A model generated the notes under the pieces. The model did no database searches. It saw only the letters and a program-made list of their open reading frames with translations, and had not been told where the DNA came from. A program made the translations under genes and the position numbers. 64,000 nt of DNA from Cyclobacterium qasimii M12-11B (GTDB lineage: Bacteria; Bacteroidota; Bacteroidia; Cytophagales; Cyclobacteriaceae): contig NZ_ATNM01000123.1 in the NCBI RefSeq assembly GCF_000427295.1, forward strand, positions 1-64,000, written 5' to 3'. Numbering within the stretch: the first letter of the stretch is position 1; the number at the start of each line of letters is the position of its first letter. This document shows, in pieces, positions 47,995-58,701 of this stretch.

Positions 47995-48883
47995 GGATCC
48001 AACCGAATTCAATAAAACCAGATTGGCTCCTACTCCTAGTGGTTACCTTCACTTGGGAAATGTTATTTCTTTTTTCATCACAGTTAGCCTGGCCAAAAAG
48101 CATGGGGCCAAAATACTTCTCCGCATCGATGATTTAGATCAGAAACGTGTCAAATCAGAATACATACAGGATATTTTTGACACCATCGATTTTTTAGAAA
48201 TACCTTACGACGAGGGCCCAAGAAATTTAAAGGAATTTAAACAAGACTATTCTCAAATTCATAGGCAGGCATTGTACAGCGCCGCTATCGAAGAATTAAA
48301 GGAGAACAACTTGGTTTTCGCCTGTGATTGTTCTCGAAAAACGCTGTTAAAAAGACACCCAAAGAGATGGTGTACAGGAACCTGTATTCAACGCAACTTA
48401 CCTTTTAAGAAAAATCATACTTCATTAAGATTGGTAACCCAAAAGGACGATTCAATCTCATTAAACCTTTATTCAAAAGGCCAAACAACATATCACTTAC
48501 CAGGTGCGATGGAATTCTTCATGCTTCAAAAAAAAGATAGCTTTGCAAGCTACCAATTGGCTTCCTTGATGGATGATTTAAGCTATGGTGTTGACCTAGT
48601 TGTTAGAGGCATGGACCTATTGCCCTCTTCAATAGCGCAGGTATACCTTTCAAACAAGTTAAAAGAAAACAGTTTCGGCAACAGCTCATTTTACCATCAC
48701 CAATTATTTAAAGAAGAAGGAAAAAAACTTTCCAAATCCAACGGGAGCTATTCCATTCAGCAAATGCGCAATGCCGGGATGAAAAAAGAAGCCATTTATC
48801 AATTGGCAGCCAAACAGCTAGGCATAGCCTATCCGGTTACCACCATCGAGGAATTTTCAAGTCATTTCCTTCTCCTTTTTTAA
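47987..48883 (+). CDS. gluQ: Glutamyl-Q tRNA(Asp) synthetase-like protein
   Basis: 298 aa, a truncated class I GluRS catalytic core without an anticodon-binding domain, as in GluQ-RS. HIGH-like motif HLGN (residues 22-25) after RLAPTPSGY, KMSKS-like KLSKS, and zinc-ligand-like cysteines CDC..C..C in FACDCSRKTLLKRHPKRWCTGTC. GluQ-RS attaches glutamate to the queuosine at the wobble position of tRNA(Asp). Coupled to the CrtA-like gene. The stop is immediately adjacent to the convergent oxidoreductase gene. Confidence 0.92.
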   Translation: MNRDPTEFNKTRLAPTPSGYLHLGNVISFFITVSLAKKHGAKILLRIDDLDQKRVKSEYIQDIFDTIDFLEIPYDEGPRNLKEFKQDYSQIHRQALYSAAIEELKENNLVFACDCSRKTLLKRHPKRWCTGTCIQRNLPFKKNHTSLRLVTQKDDSISLNLYSKGQTTYHLPGAMEFFMLQKKDSFASYQLASLMDDLSYGVDLVVRGMDLLPSSIAQVYLSNKLKENSFGNSSFYHHQLFKEEGKKLSKSNGSYSIQQMRNAGMKKEAIYQLAAKQLGIAYPVTTIEEFSSHFLLLF

Positions 48884-50086
48884 TCAATCATCAAAGTCAG
48901 GAATCGTTAATAATTCACCACCTTTCAAAGAGGATTGATGGGCAACAATACCTGGAACCGTATAGGCAAGCGCTTCATAAATATTCACTTCCGGCATCCG
49001 TTCCTCCACAATTGACTGGATAAATTCATGGGTAATAAAAGTATGGGATCCATCATGTCCACTTTTATGCCTCATAGACTCGGGAAGCATATCCGTTTGC
49101 CACCATTCAGGAATCTCATAAGGCTCTACCTTATTCCTTGTATGTTCAAAGCCAGCATCATCTTTTCCCATTTCAGATGCGTTGGTTACCAAAGTGGGCT
49201 CACTGGAGTGCCCTGTAGGAAGGTAGAAACTCATCTTCTCTCCTCTCCATTCTCCTCTTTCAGCATTCCTTAATGCCCCTTTCCAGTTGACTTCTACCCT
49301 AAAAGGATGACCTCGGTCTGTTTGAAAAAAAGCTGTTTCATTCCAAAATGGATTGTTGTAGGGATTATTTTTCAACAAACCCTCTCCTTTGCCATAACCT
49401 AGACAGCTTACTTTCTTTAACCTTTCACCTGTAACACTTATCAGCAAAGCCGTGCAATGCGTAGGATAATTCATCGGCGCCAGACCATGTCTCCATGTAG
49501 GCTTTCCATCTTCAAACCAAAGTACTTCTAAACCAGGATGGTTGTATTCTGCTGCTGCGCTAAAGATTTCTCCAAAACGACCCTCCTTATAAAACTTCCT
49601 GGCTGAAATTGTCCCCTGCATGTAGACACTGGTTTCTGCCATCATAAAGTTTTTCCCAGTTTTCAATACTGTTTCCTTTATTTCCTGACATTCCTCAATG
49701 GTCATACCTAAGGGAACTGCACACAGCACATGTTTCCCTGCTTTTAAGCTTGCAATTGTATGTCTGGCATGATCAGGAGCTGGTGTTGCTAGAAAAACAG
49801 CATCAATTTTAGGGTCTTTTAATAACTCATCCAGGGAATTATAGCTTTTTTCACATTTGTAGGTTTTCTTAAGGTGATTTCTACGATCCTCCCTTAGGTC
49901 ACTTACAGCCTCTACAATGCAGTTAGGCTGCTCATGAAAAAAGAATGAGGCACCGAATCTCCCGCCAACTATTCCTATTCGTACTTTTTTAGCAACTAAT
50001 AAATCATTAGAAAAGGCATGGATTGGCGCAATCCCAGCCAACCCTGTTATAATACCTGCTTGTTGAATAAATTTTCTTCTTTTCAC
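48884..50086 (-). CDS. Gfo/Idh/MocA-family oxidoreductase with Tat-like signal
   Basis: 400 aa. N-terminal MKRRKFIQQAGIITGLAGIAPIHAF looks like a twin-arginine signal. The Rossmann domain follows (KVRIGIVGGRFGASFF, AVFLATPAPDHARHTIASLKAGKHVLCAVPLGMTIEECQEI). The C-terminal GFO/IDH/MocA domain contains YMQGTISARKFYKEGRFGEIFSAAAEYNH and PMNYPTHCTALLISVTGERLKKVSCLG. Periplasmic NAD(P)-dependent sugar or inositol-type oxidoreductase by family. It is divergent from the PVC dehydrogenase-isomerase genes and probably part of the same module. Confidence 0.9.
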   Translation of the reverse strand: MKRRKFIQQAGIITGLAGIAPIHAFSNDLLVAKKVRIGIVGGRFGASFFFHEQPNCIVEAVSDLREDRRNHLKKTYKCEKSYNSLDELLKDPKIDAVFLATPAPDHARHTIASLKAGKHVLCAVPLGMTIEECQEIKETVLKTGKNFMMAETSVYMQGTISARKFYKEGRFGEIFSAAAEYNHPGLEVLWFEDGKPTWRHGLAPMNYPTHCTALLISVTGERLKKVSCLGYGKGEGLLKNNPYNNPFWNETAFFQTDRGHPFRVEVNWKGALRNAERGEWRGEKMSFYLPTGHSSEPTLVTNASEMGKDDAGFEHTRNKVEPYEIPEWWQTDMLPESMRHKSGHDGSHTFITHEFIQSIVEERMPEVNIYEALAYTVPGIVAHQSSLKGGELLTIPDFDD

Positions 50087-50451
50087 AGTGAAATGGGTAA
50101 AATGTTAATTGATTAAAACACGGCTCTCTATTTCAAGAAACCGGATATTTATTTTTAAAAAAAAACCTCAAATATAGGTTCGAACCATCTTGTTCTTTAG
50201 AATTTAACCTAAAATAGGCGGTAGATAAACTACATCCTGATAAAATCACTTCCTACAAAAGGCCAATACAGTAAATTGGGAATCTATTTTATAATCCAAT
50301 TTTAAAAATAACAAAGACAATTGAAAGCCAAACAACGTTTTGTGTAAATGGTAAACCAACTGCAAAAAAATTGCTGTTATTATTGGGTAAATAATGTAAA
50401 TTTCTTTTTATTAAAAGATTATAATTAACAATAGACAATCCCACTTTGATA
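50087..50451. other. Divergent intergenic region, Gfo/Idh versus PVC dehydrogenase
   Basis: 365 AT-rich bases that should hold promoters for both transcripts. A short AACCTCAAATATAGGTT imperfect repeat lies near 50165. No gene or strong hairpin seen. Confidence 0.45.
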
Positions 50452-53400
50452 ATGATAGCCAAAAAACTCCAAATAAAATCATTAGGGCTGTTTCTATTCC
50501 TCCTATTGGGGGTTTCCTGTAAGGAAAACAAAAAGAACCAGAATCAATCCATTCTTTCGATCTGTTAACAGAAGAAGAAAAACGAAACCCAGAAAATGCG
50601 CTGCTAGGTATTACAGTGAACGAACAATTAGAGGTTACTCTCTTTGCTGCTGAGCCTACGCTTACGAATCCCACAAATATTGACATTGACCATAAAGGTC
50701 GGGTGTGGATTTGTGAGGCTTACAATTACAGACCTGCATTAACAGGAAATGAAACCAAACCAGAAGGGGATCGAATATTGATCCTAGAAGATACTGATGG
50801 AGATGGTGTTTCAGACAAAAGCACTGTCTTCTACCAATCTCCAGAATTAAACGCGCCTTTGGGCATATGGGTAATGGGTAATCAGGTAATTGTTTCCCAA
50901 AGTCCTTACGTATGGCTTCTAACGGATACGGATGGGGATGATAAAGCAGATAAAAAAGAGGTGATTTTTAAGGGAATTGGTGGAGAACAACATGACCATG
51001 GCATGCATGCATTTGTATTTGGGCCTGATGGGAAATTCTACTTTAATTTCGGAAATGCCGGAGGAACCATCACTGACAAAAATGGTGCTATTTTAAAAGA
51101 TAAAAACGGCAAAGCTATAAATCCTGAAAATTATAAACAAGGGCTTGTCTTCAGGAGTAATACTGATTTTTCAGAGATAGAAGTTCTTGGTCAAAATTTC
51201 AGGAATAATTATGAAGTAGCTGTGGACTCTTATGGCACCATGTGGCAGTCGGACAATGATGACGATGGCAATAAAGGTGTACGGATCAATTATGTAATGG
51301 AATATGGCAATTTTGGTTATAAGGATGAAATCACCAATGCAGGCTGGCAAGCCAACAGAACCAATTTGGAAAAAGAAATCCCCTTACAACATTGGCATTT
51401 AAATGACCCCGGAGTAGTGCCTAATCTTTTACAAACAGGAGCAGGTTCTCCGACAGGCATGGTGGTATATGAAGGTAGGGCTTTACCAGAGGTATTTTGG
51501 GACCAAATGATCCATACTGATGCAGGGCCAAACGTGGTAAGGGCTTACCCTGTACAAAATGATGGCGCTGGCTATAAAGCCACTATAGAAAACATCATGG
51601 AAGGAGGCAAGGACCAATGGTTTAGACCTTCAGATGTCTGTGTGGCCCCCGATGGATCTTTAATGGTGGCTGATTGGTATGATCCAGGAGTTGGTGGACA
51701 TCAGGCTGGTGATTTAAACAGGGGAAGAATATTTAGAGTTTCCAGCCCAGGCGAGGCTTATAAGGTCCCTACCTATGACTTAAACACATTGGAAGGAGCA
51801 ATTGAAGCTTTATTAAACCCTAATCTATCTATGCGCTATCAGGGTTGGAAAAACTTAAAAGCCATGGGCAATGATGCTGCACCAGCCTTAGAGCAAGTCT
51901 TTAATGAAAACAAAAACCCAAGACTCAAGGCCAGAGCATTGTGGTTACTTACTAAAATAGAGGACAACAGCAAGAAGTATATAGAAAAAGCGCTCGAAAA
52001 TGACAATCCAAACATTCGGATTACTGCTTTCCGAGCAGCCAGGCAAACTGACATTGACCTGGAGCCAGTAATTCAAAAATTAGTTACTGATAAAGCCCCT
52101 CAAGTAAGAAGAGAAGTAGCGATAGCTTTGAGAAATTATAATGGGGAACAGGCAGCTTCTTTTTGGACCACTTTGGCCATGCAACATGACGGGGAAGACA
52201 GGTGGAACCTGGAAGCATTGGGGATAGGCGCTACAGGTAATTGGGATAAATACTATACTACATGGCTAAAAAAAGCAGGGAAGGAAGTAATTAACAGTAA
52301 AGCTGGCCAAGATATCATTTGGAGATCCAGAACCGGAGAAGCAATTCCTGAACTAGCTATTTTGGCTTCAGATGCTAAAATAGCAATGGACGACAGGTTG
52401 AGGTACTTTAGGGCCTTTGACTTTAATCCTGACCAAAAAGGAAATCAAGTGCTTTATTAAAAATGCTTGAAAAAGAACAATTGGCTAAAGAAAGTCAGGA
52501 ATCGAATAAACGATTAACAAGACTGGTTTTGACCCATCTCCCCTCTCCTTATTTAAAGGGATCACCTCTTGCACAAGAAGCTTTGAGAAACACATTGAAC
52601 GAAACCTATGGCACTGAAGCCTATTTAGAGTTGGTTCATAAATTCAAAGATTCTTCAGAGAATCAGCGTTTACTGGAAATGGCTATCAATGAAAATGACA
52701 ATAACATGGGGAAAACTGCAATTAGTTTACTTCTAAATCAAGGAGGAAAAGAGATAATCCTTAAGGAACTTTACAGCAAAGATGAAAAAAGGATATATCC
52801 GACATTGACGTCCTTAAAAGGAATAGGAAACAATGAATCGATTGCTATTTTGGAAGAGATCACATTCAATTCTAAATTACCCATTAATGTCAGAAAAGAA
52901 GCTGCCTCTGCAATTGGCGGGAGTTATAGCGGAGAAGATCGGGTGTTGGAATTACTAAAGGAAGACAAGCTACCAACAAAACTAATCGCATCAGCTGTTT
53001 CGGGAGTAAGCCGTGCCTGGAGGAGAAATATCAGGTCTGAAGCGGCTAGTTATTTAGACAACTCGAAAGATGAAGACAACCCACTTCCTTCCATGAGCGA
53101 ATTGATGGCTATGGAAGGAAGCGGAGAAAAAGGGCTTGTTGTTTTTAAAAACAATTGCGCTGTTTGCCATCAGGTAGGAAGCACAGGCATGGATTTCGGC
53201 CCTAAGTTATCTGAAATTGGCAGTAAACTATCTAAAGAGGCTCAATTCATTTCTATTATCCATCCTGATGCTGGAATTAGTTTTGGCTATGAGGGATACC
53301 TTATCCATATGAAAGATGGAAGTACTTTGGGCGGTATCATTAGCAGTCAAACAGAAACTGATATTGATTTGAAACTACCCGGAGGCAGCACTATGGCCAT

Positions 53401-53533
53401 CAAAACAAGTGACATGTCTTCGATGAAACAAATTGAAAATTCCATGATGCCAACCGGTTTAGAGAAATCGATGAGTACTCAGGAATTGGTAGACTTGGTA
53501 GCCTATTTAATGTCATTAAAGAAGGCCAGCTAA
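50452..53533 (+). CDS. PVC-type membrane-bound dehydrogenase lipoprotein with cytochrome c domain, two frameshifts
   Basis: About 1027 aa after two repairs. ATG at 50452-50454 opens a lipoprotein signal (LFLLLGVSC). The frame then breaks at the A-runs at 50525-50534, where one added A continues KEPESIHSFDLLTEEEKRNP into the main frame. The dehydrogenase domain has NPTNIDIDHKGRVWICEAYNY, EQHDHGMHAFVFGPDGKFYFNFGN and EYGNFGYKDE. HEAT repeats follow. A second missing base at 52453-52455 splits off the last third, which ends in a cytochrome c domain (NNCAVCHQVG, GPKLSEIGSKLSKEAQ, GISFGYEGY, ENSMMPTG). Periplasmic sugar or polyol oxidation is inferred from the family. The isomerase gene follows 93 bases later. 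Confidence 0.88.
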
Positions 53534-53626
53534 GTATCGAAAATACTTCAAAGTAAAAAGAAAAAATCGGACAAAATCGACTTGAATCAAAAAAAATCAT
53601 GGTTGGCTTATTCTAAACAAAAAGCA

Positions 53627-54514
53627 ATGAAAAATCTTAACAATAGAAGAAAGGTGTTGAAAAAAATTGCAGGAACAGGACTGGCAAGTATGCTAGTGCC
53701 TTCATTGTCTCACCGGCTATCTGCAGCAGAATCTCATTTACCAGTTGAATTAAAAGGAAATGTAAACCATTCCGTTTGTCGATGGTGTTACAATGACATT
53801 GAATTTGAAGATTTGTGTAAGGCTGCTGTAGAGATTGGATTGAAATCCATAGAATTGGCGGGACCTGAAGAATGGCCAATTTTATCCAAATACGGACTTT
53901 ATTGTGCCATGCCTTGGGGAGCCGGATTAGGCATAGAGAAAGGGTGGAATAATCCAGAGCTACATGATGAATTGATCCAAAGTTATGCAGAAGAAATCCC
54001 GAAAGTGGCTGCTGCTGGTTACAAGCAAATCATTTGCTTTTCAGGCAATAGGAATGGTTTGAACGATAATATTGGCATAACCAACTGCGCTATGGGTTTG
54101 AAAAAGATCATGCCTATTGCAGAAGAACATGGCATAATAATGTGCATGGAACTGCTCAATAGTAAAGTGAATCACAAAGATTATCAGGCTGATCACACTG
54201 CTTGGGGAGTTGAATTGTGTAAGGCTGTCGGCTCTGAAAACTTGAAATTACTGTATGACATCTACCACATGCAAATTATGGAAGGCGATGTAATAGCTAC
54301 GATAAAAGAATTCCACCCATATATTTCCCATTACCATACAGGAGGAGTACCTGGTCGAAATGAAATAGATGAGAGTCAGGAATTATACTATCCCGCAATT
54401 GTGAAGGCAATTTTGGACACCGGATATACTGGCTTTATCGGTCAGGAATTTATCCCAAAAAGAACGGATAAAATTGCATCTTTAAAGCAAGGTGTTGAAA
54501 TATGTGATATTTAA
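53627..54514 (+). CDS. TIM-barrel sugar isomerase, hydroxypyruvate isomerase-like, with Tat-like signal
   Basis: About 295 aa from ATG at 53627, which starts the twin-arginine-type leader NLNNRRKVLKKIAGTGLASML. The AP-endonuclease-2/xylose-isomerase-like barrel has LCKAAVEIGLKSIELAGPEEW, the metal-site Glu in IIMCMELLNSKVNHKDY, LLYDIYHMQIMEGD and HYHTGGVPGRNEI, ending GQEFIPK. These are typical of hydroxypyruvate isomerase-like proteins, although many periplasmic members act on keto-sugars. It lies behind the PVC dehydrogenase on the same strand and is expected to process the oxidised product. Confidence 0.88.
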   Translation: MKNLNNRRKVLKKIAGTGLASMLVPSLSHRLSAAESHLPVELKGNVNHSVCRWCYNDIEFEDLCKAAVEIGLKSIELAGPEEWPILSKYGLYCAMPWGAGLGIEKGWNNPELHDELIQSYAEEIPKVAAAGYKQIICFSGNRNGLNDNIGITNCAMGLKKIMPIAEEHGIIMCMELLNSKVNHKDYQADHTAWGVELCKAVGSENLKLLYDIYHMQIMEGDVIATIKEFHPYISHYHTGGVPGRNEIDESQELYYPAIVKAILDTGYTGFIGQEFIPKRTDKIASLKQGVEICDI

Positions 54515-54599
54515 TTCGCGGGGTTAGACAAAGGGGCTATTGCAGAAGCAATCATTTCCACATATCTAAGGTCTCGAACCTAACATTAAGGCTTATGCA

Positions 54600-54635
54600 C
54601 AAAAAAAGGCGTTGAATACTCAACGCCTTTTTTTG
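54600..54635. terminator. Bidirectional terminator
   Basis: AAAAAAAGGCGTTGA / TCAACGCCTTTTTTT arms around a 5-base loop between convergent genes ending at 54514 and 54662, with A and T tails on both sides. Confidence 0.88.
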
Positions 54636-54661
54636 AATCAGTCTAAAAGCAAATTTCAGAT

Positions 54662-55829
54662 TCAATTCATATTAATCTTATTATTGGAAAACATATTTTT
54701 CGCAATAGATGGTTTGCGTTTGTTTTGACGTCTCTTAACCCGGTCGGCATTTTTGCCAGAAACTGAAGGAGAATTTTTACAATTAATTTTCACTTTTTCC
54801 AAGGTCTTCCTGTCCATCCATATACCTAACACAGTAGCAATGATAGCAATGGTAGGTAGCAAAATATGATCACTAAGTGAATATCCAAAAAACACAATGG
54901 AAATAAATGACAGTTTGACAACCACCAAAACCAAAGAAACCTGGTCATGATGTAAACCCATTCTAATTAAAAAGTGATGAACATGGCTTTTGTCTGGTTT
55001 AAGAGGAGACCTACCATTCATTGTCCTCTTAATAAATATCCTAACGGTATCATATACAGGAACAATCAAAAAAGCAAGTCCGGCAGAAAAGGGAGCGTTT
55101 AATTTCAATCCTTCCCAAGGAGCCATCAAACCAGTTTTATCTACAAATAAAATCACTAATACGGTAAGGCTAAACCCCACACTTAGTGACCCGGTATCCC
55201 CCATAAAGATTTTTGCAGGGTGCCAATTAAATACTAAAAATGCTAAAAATCCCACCTACTAAAGTGAAAGAGATTAGGCTATAGGAAATCATCCCTGCTG
55301 TATAAAACCAAAAGCCGAGAATACTTAGGGTAACCAAACTTAAGGATCCTGCTAATCCATCTGCTCCATCTATGAGGTTAAATGAATTGGTTAGCACTAA
55401 AATTGCAAAGAAAGTAACCGCAACACTGATAAGGTATGGGATTTCATAAACGCCCATAAAACCATACAAGCTAGAAATCCTGATATCAGCCATAACGATA
55501 ACAAAAAAAGCTGGAATTGATTGTCCAACCAGTTTTTGAAGAGCCGTTAACTCGATAAGATCATCTCTTAAGCCTACTGAAAACATAATTGCAAGTCCAA
55601 CTAAAAAATAGCGCGTTTCAACTATTTGATCAAAACTAAGCCAAGCAAATAAGCCCACAAAGGTGGCGAAAACTATGGCAATCCCACCCATTGAAGGGAT
55701 ACTTCCAGCATGGATTCTCCTTCCTCCAGGGGCCTCAGTAAATTTGATTTTTTTAAGAATCAAAATCAGGACTGGCGTCATTAAAAAACCAAAGAAAAAT
55801 GAAGTAACTGTTGCCAGAAAAATATTCAT
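54662..55829 (-). CDS. MraY/WecA-family polyprenyl-phosphate sugar-1-phosphate transferase, frameshifted
   Basis: About 388 aa after removing one base from the C3 run at 55251-55253. Family motifs in order: GGRRIHAGSIPSMGG, LRDDLIELTALQKL (DD), TNSFNLIDGADGLAGS; after the break FNWHPAKIFMGDTGSL, and DKSHVHHFLIRMGL (HxHH). About ten TM helices. The final 50 residues are a basic tail (DRVKRRQNKRKPS) not typical of the core. It attaches a sugar-1-phosphate to undecaprenyl phosphate, the first step of polysaccharide assembly. Start at ATG 55829 (MNIFLATV) preferred over the one 27 bases upstream. Confidence 0.9.
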
Positions 55830-55913
55830 AGGTAAAAGATTTTCACAAAAATACACATTAGGACCTTACAATATTAAAATTTTGCGATAAAATTTCATAA
55901 ACACCATAAATCC

Positions 55914-56966
55914 TTAAACTTTATAATAACTTCTATACCATTCAACAAATTGCCCAACACCATAGCTTAGAGGCGTATTCGGCTTATAACCAAGCTCTTC
56001 CTCAAGAGGTGTTGTATCTGCGTAAGTAGCTGGCACATCTCCCGGTTGTAATGGAAGCAAATTAACATTTGCCTTTAACCCCAAACAATCCTCTATTTCC
56101 TTAATAAAATCCATTAATCGAACAGGGTTTGAGTTTCCTATGTTGTAAATTGCATAAGGAGCTTTAGATTTACTAACATCCCCTGTTTCCAAGTTCCAAT
56201 TCAAATTAGGTTTTGGAGGATTATCCAACACATTCAATACTCCATCTACGATGTCTCCTACATAGGTAAAGTCCCGGCGCATCTCTCCATAATTAAAAAC
56301 CTGAATAGGTTTCCCTTCAATTATAGCTTTAGTAAACAGAAATAGTGCCATATCTGGTCTACCCCATGGACCATACACTGTAAAAAAACGTAATCCGGTT
56401 GTAGGTAGTCCAAAAAGATGACTGTAAGTATGCGCCATTAACTCATTTGACTTCTTAGACGCAGCGTAAACAGAAACAGGATGATCTACATTTTGACTGG
56501 TAGAAAAAGGCATGTCGGTATTCAGGCCATAAATGGAACTGGAGGAAGCATAGGCCAGGTGCTGGATTTCATGATGCCGGCAAGCTTCCAAAATATTGCC
56601 AAATCCAACTATATTGGATTGTATATACACATCAGGGTTTGTCAATGAATACCGAACCCCAGCCTGCGCTGCCAAATTGACTACTTTATCAATTTTTTGT
56701 TCTTTAAATAGTTGGAATAAACCCTCTTTATCTTCAAGTTTTAGCTGAACGAAGGTGTAATTCGGGTATTTTATACTAACAATAGGTTTTCCATAACTAA
56801 TGTTATTTGGCTCTATCCCAGTCACTCTTAACCGATCATTCTTTAAACTTACATCGTAATAATCGTTAATACTATCTAAGCCTACAACCTCGTCACCCCT
56901 GTCCAACAGCTTTTTCGCCAAATGCATGCCAATAAAACCTGCGGTCCCCGTAACCAAAATTCTCAT
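55914..56966 (-). CDS. NAD-dependent UDP-sugar epimerase (UDP-glucuronate 4-epimerase-like)
   Basis: 350-aa extended short-chain dehydrogenase. GxxGxxG motif GTAGFIG near the N-terminus, Ser in ASSSSIYG, catalytic YAASKK, and the RFFTVYGPWGRPDMALFLFTKAI motif typical of the CapI/LpsL glucuronate 4-epimerase branch. It provides a UDP-hexuronic acid or related sugar for the adjacent polysaccharide genes. Complete, between the wecA-like and wzi-like genes on the same strand. Confidence 0.9.
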   Translation of the reverse strand: MRILVTGTAGFIGMHLAKKLLDRGDEVVGLDSINDYYDVSLKNDRLRVTGIEPNNISYGKPIVSIKYPNYTFVQLKLEDKEGLFQLFKEQKIDKVVNLAAQAGVRYSLTNPDVYIQSNIVGFGNILEACRHHEIQHLAYASSSSIYGLNTDMPFSTSQNVDHPVSVYAASKKSNELMAHTYSHLFGLPTTGLRFFTVYGPWGRPDMALFLFTKAIIEGKPIQVFNYGEMRRDFTYVGDIVDGVLNVLDNPPKPNLNWNLETGDVSKSKAPYAIYNIGNSNPVRLMDFIKEIEDCLGLKANVNLLPLQPGDVPATYADTTPLEEELGYKPNTPLSYGVGQFVEWYRSYYKV

Positions 56967-57003
56967 TATACTTTCTTGTTATTAAAATTAAGAAAAGGGT
57001 GTC

Positions 57004-58677
57004 TTACTTATTTACACCCAATAAATACACCAAATTAATTGTTCCATGAAAAGACATTAAGTCTTTTCCTTTGGGGAAAGATGCAGTGCTTGCGGGATCG
57101 CTTTGCCACTGGTAATTTGTTCCATTCACTAATTGAAATTGGGAACCTAATAAAAAGTTCTTCCATTGTTTGTTTGCCAACACGCCAATAGTAAGATCGA
57201 CCCAAGGGAGCATTTCTTCATCCTGCCCAAATGCCCTATAATAAAAATCTTGATGATTGGCGATCCGTTCCACCATTATCCCCAATTTGTTGAAACCCTC
57301 AACAACAGCAACTTCGAAAGTCTGACTATTACTTCCAGTTCCAATTCCTGAGCCAAGGGCTTTGCCTCTGTTGGTAAAACCTCTTACTTGGTAATGGGTC
57401 GCCCAGGAAGTTCTTCCTCCTAGAGCTTCATAGCGTATGTACCTGTTCACAGATTCCTGTTGGTGAAGAATTTCACTTCGGATTTGAAGGTAGCTGTTCT
57501 CTTTGTTTAAAGAGAACAATTTTTGAAATCCCATTAAATAGGCTCTCGAGTGTTCTGGATTTAAAATTGCATCTCGCCAATTCAAGGCATGGTCTCTTCT
57601 TCCGTATTCAGCATAGATCTCAAATTTTGCTTTTTTATTAAGGAATTTAAGAAAAAGTGTCGCCTGCTGGTCTCTTGCCTCACTGTCAAATGCCACAGAG
57701 TTGCCATCTTCGAAATATTCTATTTTCTGGAAAGCATCGAAAATGGGTAAATAATCCCTGAACTGAGTTCCCCTCTTAGCACTGTATTGCTGAAAAGTTC
57801 TAATAAAACCTAAATATAAACCAGGTACCCACTTGGGTTGATAATTTATGGTAATTGCATTTAGGTACCTCCAATCCTCATCCAAGGGGAGGAAATATTT
57901 TTCATTGAGAGTCTCATTTTGTGAGGCATTCATACCTGAACTCTCTAGTCTACCTACAATCAATTGGCCTTCAAAATGTCCTAGAAAGGTTTTTAAAGGG
58001 CGATGAGAGTTTAGTGTCAGATGAGGAAAGCTTTCTGCATTTCCTGAAAAAGTCAAGGCGTTCCATTGACCTGGTCCCCACCAGATGGTACGCGTAGAAA
58101 CTCCTGTTTCAAAACCACCAAACTTTGCAGTTATACTGGATTGTCCCCACCAAGCTCTACTGGAATTTCCATTCCCCAGCAATTCGGGTCTATCATTTCT
58201 ATTCCAATAGTGAAACCGATCCCTTAAAACCTTATCGGAATGGTCACTTCCAAAGCCTTGGTAACTTTTGTTTTGAGCAAAAACATACTCTGGCTGAAGT
58301 TGTACGTGTAGAAAACCTAAGCGACCATAGACCCCCGTGCTAATGTATTGTTCGAATCCTCTCCCATTAGGCATGCCATACCCTCCGTATCCATAAGGTC
58401 TCTTGCTATTGTATCCCATGTTAAATTGCACTGGTAAAAGCGAAATTTCATAGCTCTTTTTTGAACTTTTCTCAGGGGTAGAAAATAGGCTTGTAACTGA
58501 GAGATCAGGCCTTAATCCTGCTTGTTTCAAAGAGTCAATGTCATCAGAAAGCAATTGTTTCCTTCTTCCAAATTCTTCCAGTACAGGACTCCCAGGTGCT
58601 AAATTCTGAGAAAAAGAATGCTCCATGCCCAAAAACATAAACAAGAAAATCAGCCAGCAGTGGTATTGGTTTTTCAT
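57004..58677 (-). CDS. Capsule assembly Wzi family outer-membrane protein
   Basis: 557 aa with signal peptide (FLGMEHSFSQ) and strong beta-barrel character. Wzi-family features include YVFAQN, a long TRTIWWGPGQWNALTFSGNAESFPHLTLNSHRPLKTFLGHFEG stretch, YRDAILNPEHSRAYLMGFQKLF-like segments and an aromatic-rich C-terminus. Wzi is a lectin-like barrel that attaches capsular polysaccharide to the cell surface. Its presence suggests a surface-bound rather than freely released polymer. Confidence 0.9.
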   Translation of the reverse strand: MKNQYHCWLIFLFMFLGMEHSFSQNLAPGSPVLEEFGRRKQLLSDDIDSLKQAGLRPDLSVTSLFSTPEKSSKKSYEISLLPVQFNMGYNSKRPYGYGGYGMPNGRGFEQYISTGVYGRLGFLHVQLQPEYVFAQNKSYQGFGSDHSDKVLRDRFHYWNRNDRPELLGNGNSSRAWWGQSSITAKFGGFETGVSTRTIWWGPGQWNALTFSGNAESFPHLTLNSHRPLKTFLGHFEGQLIVGRLESSGMNASQNETLNEKYFLPLDEDWRYLNAITINYQPKWVPGLYLGFIRTFQQYSAKRGTQFRDYLPIFDAFQKIEYFEDGNSVAFDSEARDQQATLFLKFLNKKAKFEIYAEYGRRDHALNWRDAILNPEHSRAYLMGFQKLFSLNKENSYLQIRSEILHQQESVNRYIRYEALGGRTSWATHYQVRGFTNRGKALGSGIGTGSNSQTFEVAVVEGFNKLGIMVERIANHQDFYYRAFGQDEEMLPWVDLTIGVLANKQWKNFLLGSQFQLVNGTNYQWQSDPASTASFPKGKDLMSFHGTINLVYLLGVNK

Positions 58678-58701
58678 TGTAATTTATTAATACTGGATTA
58701 A

